Source: Bacillus sp. FJAT-27445
GTDB taxonomy: Bacteria > Bacillota > Bacilli > Bacillales > Cytobacillaceae
Assembly: GCF_001510665.1 (NCBI RefSeq)
Contig: NZ_LMTI01000004.1
Coordinates: forward strand, 496,001-560,000
Reading direction: 5' to 3'
Length of the DNA: 64,000 bases
This document shows, piece after piece, positions 53,386 to 62,757 of the stretch (position 1 is its first letter; every line of letters begins with the position of its first letter). The notes beneath the pieces were generated by a model that ran no database searches, was not told the DNA's origin, and was given only the letters and a program-made list of their open reading frames with translations. The position numbers were made by a program, and so were the translations under genes.

Positions 53386-56300
53386 ATGGGAAAGAAAAAA
53401 TCCATAATCCCTACATTTTTACTAACATTGATTCTGCTCTATCAACTGGTTTTGCCGTTTGGGAATATCACCGCTTTTGCAAACACCACCATGCTTCCGC
53501 CAAGTAATCTTGCGTATCAATCGATTACTCCAGATGACGGAAAGCTGACCTGGAATACAGTTTTTGGGGCCACTGGCTATAAAGTCTATGAAATTAAGGA
53601 TGGCCAAATTGTCCCTCTAGCAACAGTTACTGCAACAAACTATAGCCTCAATGATCTTGCAGAGGGCAATTACAGGTACGTTGTTTCGACATTAAGCAGT
53701 GGAGGAGAGTCGGGACCGTCCGCACCTGTAAGCGTCGAGATCATATACCCCAATATGGTAGCGCCGGCAAAAGTAACTTCAACAATAACCCACGGAAATG
53801 ATATTGTCCTCAACTGGGATGCATCCCAATATGCAACAACCTATAACGTTTATCGAATTAATGAAGCTGGCGAGAAAAACTTAATTACTAGAACGTCTTC
53901 CAGGTCATATACACTGGCAAAAGCTGAAGAAGGATCATATACTTTTGCTGTTTCAGCATCCCACAACTTGTACGGGGAATCCCCGGTATCAGCTCTAGTT
54001 AATGTGGATCTTGCCTACCCTGTAATGGTGCCTCCTGCTAATTTGTCATTTACGGTTAGTAATGGGACGGACGTTACACTTAAATGGCAAGCTTCATCAT
54101 ATGCGATGAACTACAGGGTTTATGAAGTTCTCGACGGACAAAAACAATTGCTAAACACCGTAACTGGAACTTCGGTTACACTTAAAAACGTCTCTTCAGG
54201 GGAACATAGCTACATTGTTCACACCTTTAGCGACCGGTTCGGGGAATCAGCCGAAGGCAGCCAGATAACTCTTACGGTCAGCGAGATCGTGATGCAGCCT
54301 CCTGGGACGCTGACGTATAAAATTCAAAACACAAACGATGCCACCATCAGCTGGGCAACGGCAACTTATGCGACTTCGTATAAAGTTTATCAAATCATGG
54401 ATGGCCAAAGGATCCTGAAAAGCACTGTATCAGGAACATCTGTTACGTATGCAAAGCTATCTGCAGGCAGCTATCAGTATGAGGTTTATTCTTACAGCAA
54501 TAATTTTGGAGAGTCAGAAACAGGAGCTCCAGTATCGTTCACAATTGATTCGGTCCAAATTTATCCGCCTGCGGAACTAACCTATAAAGTACAAAACGGC
54601 AATGATATCGTCCTGAATTGGACTTCATCATCCAATGCCGAAAATTACAATGTCTATAAGATTGCCGATGGAAAAAGAACTCTGTTAAGGAATGTAACCG
54701 GAACGACAACTACCTTGTCAAACCAGCCGGCAGGTGAGTATGTTATATCGGTAACTGCGAACAGCAGCCGTTTCGGTGAATCTGCCGAAGGAACAATGAT
54801 TTCTTTTACTTTAGATCAAATCATCCTTCAAGCACCGCAAAGCTTTGCATATGAAATCAAAAATGGAAATGATGTTTATTTTACATGGTCTTCAGTCGAG
54901 TTTGCTACGAATTACAAAATCTATCAAATTGTCGACGGCCAGAAGATTTTAAAATCAACAGTTACAGGAACTAATGCCACCTTGGCTAATCTTCCTGAAG
55001 GAGTGCATAATTACAGGATTTATACGTACAGCACCCGTTTTGGTGAATCGGGTGAAGGGACATCTGCTACTATTTCGATTGTCTATCCTAAAATGGCGGC
55101 TCCGGAAAATCCTGTACAAACCGTTACAAGCCCAACTTCCTTTACTTTAAGCTGGGATTCAGTCAATTTTGTAACAAACTATAAAGTTTATCAAATCGTA
55201 AATGGGCAAAAAGTGTTGAAGAGTACTGTCACCGACAAGAAAGTTTCATACAGCAATATGACTCCTGGATTATATAACTATGAAGTTTACTCCTACTCAT
55301 CAAGGTTTGGAGAATCGTTGGTAGGCACTCCGTTTGCCGTAAAAGTAGATGGTCAATTTTTGCCCGCTCCGGATAACATATCCTTTTCGATTAAAAATGG
55401 AAATGACATAACGCTTCAATGGTCCTCCGTCCAGTATGCAACTGGCTATAAAATCTACCAGGTTGTCGGAGGGGAAGAAACCCTTGTTCGAACGCAATCC
55501 GGAACAACAGTTACTTTTACGAATCTGCCCGAAGGAGAAATCAATTACATTGTCAGGGCTTACTCCACTTTGCTCGGTGATTCTCCTTTCGGCGCGGAAA
55601 CCAAACTCACAATTGTTTATCCAGTATTGGAAAAGCCGGTAAATGTAACAACGTCCATCTCGAATGGGAACGATATTACAATCAAATGGAATGCCGTTAC
55701 TCATGCTACAGCCTATAAAATCTATCATATGAATAATGGCGAAAAAGTTTTGCTTAGGTCAGTTACAGGAACCTCTTCTACTTTCACGAACATGCAAGAA
55801 GGAAATTACGAGATTATAGTCCACTCATCCAGCGACCGGTTCGGCGAATCGCCAGAGGGTAGCGCAGTTCAATCCAATATTGTATTCCCAATTATGCAGG
55901 CACCTGCAAGTGCAACTCATTCTATTGCAAGCGGAAATGATGTTACACTCCGCTGGAATGCTTCACTTTTTGCAAAGGAATACAGGGTATATCAACTTGT
56001 CGATGGGGAAAGAATTTTAAATAGAACCGTAACCGGAACTTCAACTTCTTTGGTAAATCTGCCTGAAGGTGATTATACCTTTGTAGTTCATTCCTATAGT
56101 GATCGATTTGGCGAATCACCTGTAGGAAGCACTCTTGCTATTAAGCTGGTTTTCCCAGTCATGCAAGCACCAGCAAATTTCACCCAATCAATTTCAAATG
56201 GGAATGATATAACGCTTCGCTGGAATTCATCAACTTATGCGAAGGACTATAGGATTTATCAAATACAAAATGGTGAAAAGAGTTTGATTCGAACACTGAC

Positions 56301-58482
56301 AGGGACATCCGCCAGCTTCACAAATATGCCCGAGGGCGATTATACTTACGTCGTCCATTCATACAGTGACCGTTTCGGCGAGTCGCCTGCAGGAAGCTCC
56401 ATCGAGTTTAACCTGACATGGCCGGTTGTCCAAGCCCCTAAATTGAGCGGAACTGTGTTTGACGCGAACAACATCACCCTTTCGTGGCCAGTTGCTATAT
56501 GGGCGAATGAATACCGGGTCTATAAGGTTCAGGGAGATAACAAAGAGCTCCTATACAAAGGGCCAGCGCTAACTTACAAGGTTTATAACCTGAAAGAGGA
56601 AACACATTCCTTTGAAGTAACGGCTTACAGCACGCGCTTTGGAGAATCGGTTCCTTCAAACCGCGTTGAGCAGAAAATTGTGTATCCGATCATGGGAATT
56701 CCAGCAGCGAGCCTCAAACTATTAAGCGAAACGAGCGCGCTGATCTCATGGGATTTCGTCACTTATGCGAACGGCTATAATATTTATGAGTTAATTGGCG
56801 AAGAACGAGTGCTTGTTGCTGGAAAAATCAACAACCTCAGCTATACACTGCAAAACCTGACATATGCGAACCATGAATACATTGTCACTTCGTACAGCAA
56901 TTCATTTGGGGAATCAGATCCGTCAGAAATTTTGCTTGCAAAGCTTATTGTTGACACAACTCCTCCGGAAACTGCTTTTGATGGGCCGGCGGGCTGGTCA
57001 GCTGAAAATGTAATCGTGACTCTTAATCCGACCGATGATGAAACAGGCGTGAAAAGTACATTCTACTCTTTGAATGACGCGCCGATTACGGTAGGAACAT
57101 CAATTTTAGTAACATTGGAAGGCTACAATAAAATTTCCTATCATTCTCTCGACAATGCCGGAAATATGGAACAGGTAAAAACAGCGTTTGTCTGGATTGA
57201 TAAAACCGTTCCCGAAACAACGATTAATTCGTTTCCGGAGTATTCACAAAGCGTATCAATCGAGTTGACAGGATTTGATGGCCTCAGCAAAATCGGCCAG
57301 ACGTTCTACTCGATTAACGGTTCTGATTTCATCGAAGGCGCTTCTTTTACAGTAGAAAAAGAGGGAGTCAATAAGATTGCGTACTTCTCGGTCGATCAGG
57401 CAGGGAATAGGGAAGAAGCAAAAACAGCAGAAGTACTAATTGATAGAACCGCGCCAACAACTGAAACTTCCATTCCGGGTTCATGGGTAAATGAGAACGT
57501 CTCGGTTTCCCTAAAACCGGTTGACGAGGCAAGCGGTATTAAAGCGACTTTCTATTCGATTAACGGTTCTGACTTCATCGAAGGCGCTTCTTTTACAGTA
57601 GAAAAAGAGGGAGTTAATAAGATTGCGTACTTCTCGGTGGATCAGGCAGGGAATAGGGAAGAAGCAAAAACAGCAGAAATCAAAATCGATAAAACGGCAC
57701 CTGTGACAAAAGCAACTCTTCCAGCCGGTTGGGTTAAAGAGGACGTTCTCGTGTCATTATCTTCCGCTGACAACAACAGCAAATATGTGAAAACATATTA
57801 CTCAATCGATGGTTCCGACTTTGTGGAAGGCACTGCTTTTAAAATCAGCAAAGAAGGAATTTCGAAAATAGCTTATTACTCTGTTGATGAAGCCAAAAAT
57901 GCCGAAGTAATTAAAACAGCCGAAGTGAAAATTGATAAAACTGCTCCGGAAGCAGCGATTGTTACAAAAACAGAATTCGAACTTGGTTCTGTTATAACGC
58001 TGGATTATACGGCTTTTGACGGAATCTCGGAAATAACTTCAAAAGAATTGAAAGTTAACGGAAAAACATATTCTAAGGGTGACCGCCTTGAGCTTGATCA
58101 GCCTGGGGAATACAAAATCCAGCTTTCGGTGACCGATGCCGCCGGATGGGCAACGACTCAGGAAAAAACGTTCACAGTGTTTATTCCAGTTTCCATCGAA
58201 GTGCTTCCGAAAGTAATCACAGGAAATAAAGGCATCTTTACCGTAAAAGCAAACTTGCCGAAAGAGTTCCAGTCTCTCTCCTTTGATGTCCAGACGGTTA
58301 CCTTGAATGGTGTTTTTGCAAAAGCCGATAACAACGGTTTGCAAAAACAGGCTGAAAAAGGCCACTTCAAATTTGAACGCGAAGACTTCAAATGGGAAAA
58401 GGGAGAAGTTGTAGTAGAACTTCGAGGCTATCTGGACAATAACTACTTGGTAGTAGCAAAAACAACGATAAAAGTAAAATAA
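53386..58482 (+). CDS. Giant secreted FN3-repeat protein in the flagellar locus
   Basis: 1,698 residues. A signal peptide (LTLILLYQLVLPFGNITAFA, cleavage near residue 32) is followed by 13 tandem repeats of about 88 residues (about 36-1189) with the fibronectin-III-like pattern W…A..Y.VY…DG…L…G…V.SYS.RFGESPxG. Then come four ~82-residue repeats (1190-1516) starting D(T/K)TAPxT and containing FYSINGSDFIEGASF and NKIAYFSVDQAGNREE, like OmpL47/Ig-type modules, and a final ~180-residue Ig-like tail. No LPxTG, SLH or transmembrane anchor is seen at the end, so it is secreted or held by interaction. Position between hag and fliD suggests a flagellum- or surface-associated adhesin; not proven. Confidence 0.82.
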   Translation: MGKKKSIIPTFLLTLILLYQLVLPFGNITAFANTTMLPPSNLAYQSITPDDGKLTWNTVFGATGYKVYEIKDGQIVPLATVTATNYSLNDLAEGNYRYVVSTLSSGGESGPSAPVSVEIIYPNMVAPAKVTSTITHGNDIVLNWDASQYATTYNVYRINEAGEKNLITRTSSRSYTLAKAEEGSYTFAVSASHNLYGESPVSALVNVDLAYPVMVPPANLSFTVSNGTDVTLKWQASSYAMNYRVYEVLDGQKQLLNTVTGTSVTLKNVSSGEHSYIVHTFSDRFGESAEGSQITLTVSEIVMQPPGTLTYKIQNTNDATISWATATYATSYKVYQIMDGQRILKSTVSGTSVTYAKLSAGSYQYEVYSYSNNFGESETGAPVSFTIDSVQIYPPAELTYKVQNGNDIVLNWTSSSNAENYNVYKIADGKRTLLRNVTGTTTTLSNQPAGEYVISVTANSSRFGESAEGTMISFTLDQIILQAPQSFAYEIKNGNDVYFTWSSVEFATNYKIYQIVDGQKILKSTVTGTNATLANLPEGVHNYRIYTYSTRFGESGEGTSATISIVYPKMAAPENPVQTVTSPTSFTLSWDSVNFVTNYKVYQIVNGQKVLKSTVTDKKVSYSNMTPGLYNYEVYSYSSRFGESLVGTPFAVKVDGQFLPAPDNISFSIKNGNDITLQWSSVQYATGYKIYQVVGGEETLVRTQSGTTVTFTNLPEGEINYIVRAYSTLLGDSPFGAETKLTIVYPVLEKPVNVTTSISNGNDITIKWNAVTHATAYKIYHMNNGEKVLLRSVTGTSSTFTNMQEGNYEIIVHSSSDRFGESPEGSAVQSNIVFPIMQAPASATHSIASGNDVTLRWNASLFAKEYRVYQLVDGERILNRTVTGTSTSLVNLPEGDYTFVVHSYSDRFGESPVGSTLAIKLVFPVMQAPANFTQSISNGNDITLRWNSSTYAKDYRIYQIQNGEKSLIRTLTGTSASFTNMPEGDYTYVVHSYSDRFGESPAGSSIEFNLTWPVVQAPKLSGTVFDANNITLSWPVAIWANEYRVYKVQGDNKELLYKGPALTYKVYNLKEETHSFEVTAYSTRFGESVPSNRVEQKIVYPIMGIPAASLKLLSETSALISWDFVTYANGYNIYELIGEERVLVAGKINNLSYTLQNLTYANHEYIVTSYSNSFGESDPSEILLAKLIVDTTPPETAFDGPAGWSAENVIVTLNPTDDETGVKSTFYSLNDAPITVGTSILVTLEGYNKISYHSLDNAGNMEQVKTAFVWIDKTVPETTINSFPEYSQSVSIELTGFDGLSKIGQTFYSINGSDFIEGASFTVEKEGVNKIAYFSVDQAGNREEAKTAEVLIDRTAPTTETSIPGSWVNENVSVSLKPVDEASGIKATFYSINGSDFIEGASFTVEKEGVNKIAYFSVDQAGNREEAKTAEIKIDKTAPVTKATLPAGWVKEDVLVSLSSADNNSKYVKTYYSIDGSDFVEGTAFKISKEGISKIAYYSVDEAKNAEVIKTAEVKIDKTAPEAAIVTKTEFELGSVITLDYTAFDGISEITSKELKVNGKTYSKGDRLELDQPGEYKIQLSVTDAAGWATTQEKTFTVFIPVSIEVLPKVITGNKGIFTVKANLPKEFQSLSFDVQTVTLNGVFAKADNNGLQKQAEKGHFKFEREDFKWEKGEVVVELRGYLDNNYLVVAKTTIKVK

Positions 58483-58489
58483 GTTATAG

Positions 58490-58522
58490 GTCCCGGAATT
58501 CATTCCGGGGCTCTTTTTTTTG
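58490..58522 (+). terminator. Terminator of the FN3 gene
   Basis: CCCCGGAAT-type stem: CCCGGAAT pairs with ATTCCGGGG, followed by CTC and eight Ts. Confidence 0.88.
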
Positions 58523-58562
58523 CTAAAAAATACCCGTCGAAATTATTTTCAATTTACCTCTC

Positions 58563-58588
58563 TACTTTTGGAATGATTATGTCGATAC
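58563..58588 (+). promoter_or_regulatory. Sigma-D promoter of fliD
   Basis: -35 TACT (58563-58566), 14-base gap, -10 GTCGATAC (58581-58588); the -10 is identical to that of hag. Confidence 0.75.
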
Positions 58589-58625
58589 ATGTAGTTAAAA
58601 GACACTTTACGCGAGGTGAAGGTGG

Positions 58626-60173
58626 ATGAACACATCCTCTGTTACGAGAATTACCGGGCTTGCATCCGGATTGGACACAGAATCAATTGTAAAAAAACTA
58701 ATGGATGTTGAAAGGATTCCGCTTAACCAGCTTAAGCAGAAACAGCAGAAACAGACATGGCTTCTAGACTCCTACCGCCAATTGAATTCCGACTTCCTGG
58801 CTTTTCGGAATTCAACATTGTTCAATATGAAACTCTCAAGCTCCTACAACACATTTGAAGTTACTTCAAACCTTCCGAATGCCATTACTGGGACCGGGAC
58901 AGGAAGCTCAATCCAAGGCTCTTATTCAATTGGAGTGAAACAATTGGCTAGCCAGGCAGCGTTTACGGGCAAAAATGTCCAGCTGGATCCAACAAAAACA
59001 CTTGGGGAACAAGGAAAGTTATCGCAGGATACCTCTTTTTCCATTAGCGTAACAGATCCTGCGAATCCCTCTGTGGTCCAAACGGCTACAATTCAAATCC
59101 TAACAACGGATAAAATAGGCGATGTCGTTTCGAAAATTAATGGCGCCATCGATGGTACAACCAAGAAAAGCCTTGGCCTCCAGGCCTTCTATGATGCCAA
59201 TCTCCAGCAGTTCACGATGAGGACAAAGGCGACCGGCGAAGCGGCGAAAATAGATTTGAGCGGAAATACAGACCAAGCGAGCCTTGATCTATTAGGTAAA
59301 ACACTTGGCCTGGACACAGCTAATCTTATTGCTGCCGGGAAAAATGCCCATGTTGTTTTTGATGGAAAAGACATAACAAATCTATCAACGAACAATGCAA
59401 CGATTATGGGAATTAACTTCAGCTTCAAGAGCACGACCCTCGACGGTTCCGGCAACGTACAGACAAGCAATGTTACGGTAACGCGCAGCGTCGAAGCGGA
59501 AGTAAAGAATATAAAAGATTTTGTAGAAAAATATAATTCCCTGATTGATCGCCTGAACAAGCTTGTAACTGAACCGGTTTATAGGGATTACCAACCGCTT
59601 CTTGATGACCAGAAGACAGACATGTCGGAAAAGCAAATCGAGAAATGGGAAGAAAAAGCGAAGAGCGGTTTGTTCCGGAATGACAGCATCCTGTCGGGGG
59701 TACTGAACAAAATGCGGGGGATTATGAACTCAACTGTCAGCACAGGAAGCTCTTATAATTCGCTAAGTTCCATCGGAATTGGTTCCAAAAGCTATCAGGA
59801 TCGCGGCAAGCTGTATGTGGATGAAGCAAAATTAACCGCTGCCATTCAGGCGGATCCGGATGCGGTTCAAAAGTTGTTTTCGCAAATTGGCGATACAACG
59901 GCTGGCACAAATGGGCTAGTAAACCAACTGTCGGACGAGGTGCAGACGGCCATGTCCCAATTGACGAAGAAAGCGGGAGTGACGGGAAGTTCACAAATGG
60001 ACCAAAGTACGGTTGGCAGGCTACTGGCTAGAATCCAGAACGATATTACCCGTCAAACCGACAGACTATTCCGGAAAGAAGACCAATATTACCGGCAGTT
60101 CACCGAAATGGAAAAAGCGATGTCGAAATTTAACTCTCAAAGTTCTTGGCTGTACCAGCAAAGCGGTATGTAA
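58626..60173 (+). CDS. fliD: Flagellar filament cap protein
   Basis: 515 residues, GAGGTGAAGG upstream. Starts ITGLASGLDTESIVKKLMDVERIPLNQLKQKQQKQTWLLDSYRQLNSDF, the FliD_N motif, with FliD_C ending TRQTDRLFRKEDQYYRQFTEMEKAMSKFNSQSSWLYQQ. It caps the filament and folds flagellin. The usual chaperone genes fliS and fliT do not follow; the next gene is on the other strand. Confidence 0.95.
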   Translation: MNTSSVTRITGLASGLDTESIVKKLMDVERIPLNQLKQKQQKQTWLLDSYRQLNSDFLAFRNSTLFNMKLSSSYNTFEVTSNLPNAITGTGTGSSIQGSYSIGVKQLASQAAFTGKNVQLDPTKTLGEQGKLSQDTSFSISVTDPANPSVVQTATIQILTTDKIGDVVSKINGAIDGTTKKSLGLQAFYDANLQQFTMRTKATGEAAKIDLSGNTDQASLDLLGKTLGLDTANLIAAGKNAHVVFDGKDITNLSTNNATIMGINFSFKSTTLDGSGNVQTSNVTVTRSVEAEVKNIKDFVEKYNSLIDRLNKLVTEPVYRDYQPLLDDQKTDMSEKQIEKWEEKAKSGLFRNDSILSGVLNKMRGIMNSTVSTGSSYNSLSSIGIGSKSYQDRGKLYVDEAKLTAAIQADPDAVQKLFSQIGDTTAGTNGLVNQLSDEVQTAMSQLTKKAGVTGSSQMDQSTVGRLLARIQNDITRQTDRLFRKEDQYYRQFTEMEKAMSKFNSQSSWLYQQSGM

Positions 60174-60186
60174 GAGAACAAAAAAA

Positions 60187-60214
60187 GAGACCGGTTTTAT
60201 GCAAAATCGGTCTC
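60187..60214 (-). terminator. Terminator of the glucosaminidase gene
   Basis: On the minus strand GAGACCG pairs with CGGTCTC around the stop codon and is followed by seven Ts. It may also end fliD transcription from the other side. Confidence 0.8.
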
Positions 60215-60898
60215 CGTCGTAAGGGCGGCAAATTGTTTATTTACGCCTTTCACCCAGTGGTTATTCAAATTTGTTGGATCATTGGCGGCTCCAATCGGGG
60301 CATATTTCGCGCCAATTTGCGAAATCGTCAATTTTCCTTTATCAAGATAGTTTTGGCGGAGGTTTCTCGCCATATCGAAAATGCTGTCCCGGATGGAAGG
60401 ATACGTTTTTAAGCCATCCTTGCCCATCATTCCGGCAACGTTAAATTTAAAGCGGGCCGCATTCGAGGTTCCATTCCCGGTTTCATGGATGGAAATGGCG
60501 GCTAGCAGCGCCGGGCTTATCTGATATTTCCGGCCGGCCTCTACAAAAAATTCACCACTTTTTTCAAGGACTCCGCCAAGTCGGCGGTCCAGGGTGGGTG
60601 CATCTATACCGGTGCTTGTTATATCGGTCTTCGGGGTGGTAAATCCCGTTGTCGATGCCGGAGTTTCCAAAGTGCCAGGCATGAGAGATGCAAGGTTGTT
60701 CGTAAACGGGTTGGCCGGATTTGGATTTTGCTCGGAAAACTGATTGCTTTCAGCTTTGAGCAACGCCTGCTCTAGAAGCATCTGAAATGTACTGCTTGAT
60801 AAACCTAGTTGGCCAAGGCGATTGTTCGATCCAAGTAAGGCCGTGTCCATAAGCGTTTTATATAAAAACCAGTTGCTTGATAAAGGTCCGATGGTCAT
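60197..60898 (-). CDS. Glucosaminidase-domain protein (GH73/FlgJ-like)
   Basis: 233 residues. N-terminal ~110 residues are low-complexity and threonine/proline-rich with LLEQALLKAE-type helices; the C-terminal domain has VEAGRKYQISPALLAAISIHETGNGTSNAARFKFNVAGMMG, with the catalytic glutamate in HETG, as in GH73/lysozyme-like hydrolases. No signal peptide is visible, so export may follow an unusual route, perhaps the flagellar one (inference). Its place between fliD and fliK suggests a flagellum-specific wall-cutting enzyme. Minus strand, unlike its neighbours. Confidence 0.8.
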   Translation of the reverse strand: MTIGPLSSNWFLYKTLMDTALLGSNNRLGQLGLSSSTFQMLLEQALLKAESNQFSEQNPNPANPFTNNLASLMPGTLETPASTTGFTTPKTDITSTGIDAPTLDRRLGGVLEKSGEFFVEAGRKYQISPALLAAISIHETGNGTSNAARFKFNVAGMMGKDGLKTYPSIRDSIFDMARNLRQNYLDKGKLTISQIGAKYAPIGAANDPTNLNNHWVKGVNKQFAALTTETDFA

Positions 60899-60982
60899 TG
60901 CATACGCTCCCTTTTGTAATTCTGCTATTATTTTAACTTGTTTTCTTCCAAAATCAACAGGATTCGTTAAAAAACTACACTA

Positions 60983-61011
60983 TTGTTATATATTGTGAAT
61001 TCGATTACTAT
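60983..61011 (+). promoter_or_regulatory. Candidate promoter of fliK-flgD-flgE
   Basis: TTGTTA (60983-60988), 17-base gap, TACTAT (61006-61011); sigma-A type, no sigma-D box seen. AGGTGG lies before the fliK start. Confidence 0.5.
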
Positions 61012-61061
61012 ATCTAGTATCCTCGTTTTGGCCATGGTAATTTCAGATAGTAGGTGGATAA

Positions 61062-62315
61062 ATGATACAGCCAACAGCGTTTGGAAATGTAAATAAAGCC
61101 GCTTCCATCAAGGGAAAGGAGACGGAAACAGACGGGACACAGCCTTCCTCCTTTGACTCCCTTTTGCAGATGGTTAGCGCGATGGCAGAAGGCGATGCGA
61201 AAACTCATACAGAAACTGGCAACCCTTTTAACCTTATGAATCAGGTGCTTCTGCAAAATCCACTAATAAATTCTTCAGGACTTGAAAATGCTTCACCTGA
61301 GGAAACAGGGGCATCAGATAAAGGTGGAGCTGGAGTGCAGCTGTTAGGGCTCCAACAAGGAGAGGCAATAACCCCACAGAACGGTAAGCAATGGGATCTT
61401 TCGATTCTCAACCAAAGCATCGAGGCGAATGGTAAAAGCCCGTTAATTGCAGAGTTACGGGGAATGATAGACGAAAAGATAAATAACGTCCCTGAAGATT
61501 TACAGAAAACAGGCGGCCCGGTTATTAATAGCGGGGGGCAAGAGGCAGACCCAGCGAACATACTTAAGCCAACTATTCAGGTCCACTTGAACAAGGAGAC
61601 GACAAGCTTTCTAGCCGTAAATCCAGTTCAAACGGAAAATCCTTTAGTGAACGGTTTGAAAATTCCAGTAGAAAAAGTTTCTGCCGGAATAGAAAACGAA
61701 GCGGCCATCTTGCCTGAAGAAGCAGGACCAACTGCTGACATTGAAGCAGATATAACAACTAGTGAAGGCAAGCCGGCCCATTCGCTTCAGCCGCCTATTA
61801 ACCGAGATGCTCCACCTATCCTCAGGGCAAGTCATTTTGAACAGGATATAAAACAAATTATTCAATCCGCCTACCAGGGACAGGAAGTTCCCGAAGGCCT
61901 GGATGGAATGAAAACGGCAATCAATGTCCAAAGACTGGCTAACGGGGTAGAAGCGATTATCAAGCTTTCACCAGAAAATCTGGGAAACATTGAAGTCAAG
62001 TTGAATATCCAAGAGGGGCAGATAAAGGCGGAGTTTTTAGCCGGGACAGCCCAGGGAAAGGAACTACTTGAAACGCATATTAATGCTTTGCGTTCCGCCC
62101 TTGAACTACAGGGTCTCCAGGTTGGCAAGATTGATATATCCCAGCAGGCCGGCAACAATTTCATGGGTGCTTTTTCACAAAAAGGCGATGCACATCCTAG
62201 ACAGGGACAACACGATTCAAGAAAACGCAGCGAAGAAAAAGTGCCTGCCGAAGAAAAGTACCAGGATTACGGATTGGATACAGGAACCTATTCGCAAATA
62301 AATACAACAGCCTAA
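61062..62315 (+). CDS. fliK: Flagellar hook-length control protein
   Basis: 417 residues. A long, poorly conserved, hydrophilic N-terminal part and the Flg_hook C-terminal domain (INVQRLANGVEAIIKLSPENLGNIEVKLNIQEGQIKAEFLAGTAQGKELLETHINALRSALELQGLQVGKIDI). It measures hook length and switches export specificity (known). First gene of a fliK-flgD-flgE operon that in B. subtilis lies inside the large fla/che operon; here it is separate from it. Confidence 0.9.
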   Translation: MIQPTAFGNVNKAASIKGKETETDGTQPSSFDSLLQMVSAMAEGDAKTHTETGNPFNLMNQVLLQNPLINSSGLENASPEETGASDKGGAGVQLLGLQQGEAITPQNGKQWDLSILNQSIEANGKSPLIAELRGMIDEKINNVPEDLQKTGGPVINSGGQEADPANILKPTIQVHLNKETTSFLAVNPVQTENPLVNGLKIPVEKVSAGIENEAAILPEEAGPTADIEADITTSEGKPAHSLQPPINRDAPPILRASHFEQDIKQIIQSAYQGQEVPEGLDGMKTAINVQRLANGVEAIIKLSPENLGNIEVKLNIQEGQIKAEFLAGTAQGKELLETHINALRSALELQGLQVGKIDISQQAGNNFMGAFSQKGDAHPRQGQHDSRKRSEEKVPAEEKYQDYGLDTGTYSQINTTA

Positions 62316-62328
62316 GGGAGGAAGAAGC

Positions 62329-62742
62329 TTGTCATCAATTCAATCAATTAACTCCTATTCCACGGCCCGGGCGGGAAACACAAATAATCAGGAGCTTGGA
62401 AAAGAGGCTTTCCTGAAAATTTTGGTTACCCAGCTCAAGCACCAGGACCCGACACAGCCTCAGAAAGACGGCGAATTCATTGGGCAAATGGCCCAGCTCA
62501 GTGTTCTTGAACAGCTTTCAAATTTAAACAAGTCTCTTACAGCCTATTTGGAATCATCAAATAACATTAGCCAATATTCTTACGTCATGGGAAATAAAGT
62601 AACCTGGACAAACCCGGAAACGAACGCGCAGGAAAACGGAGTTGTCACAGGAGTTCACTATAAGGACAATCTTGTCTATTACAAAGTCGGGGATCAGGAG
62701 ATCTTGTCTAGTGCCATCACTTCCATGGAATTGGAAAAATAA
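62329..62742 (+). CDS. flgD: Flagellar hook-capping protein
   Basis: 137 residues, TTG start eight bases after GGGAGGAAG. The FlgD N-terminal motif LGKEAFLKILVTQLKHQDPTQPQKDGEFIGQMAQLSVLEQLSNLNKSL is clear; the protein is the short Bacillus type without a large Tudor/FN3 C-terminal part. It forms the scaffold for hook assembly. It sits between fliK and flgE with 13- and 15-base gaps. Confidence 0.94.
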   Translation: MSSIQSINSYSTARAGNTNNQELGKEAFLKILVTQLKHQDPTQPQKDGEFIGQMAQLSVLEQLSNLNKSLTAYLESSNNISQYSYVMGNKVTWTNPETNAQENGVVTGVHYKDNLVYYKVGDQEILSSAITSMELEK

Positions 62743-62757
62743 TAGGGGGAAAACATT

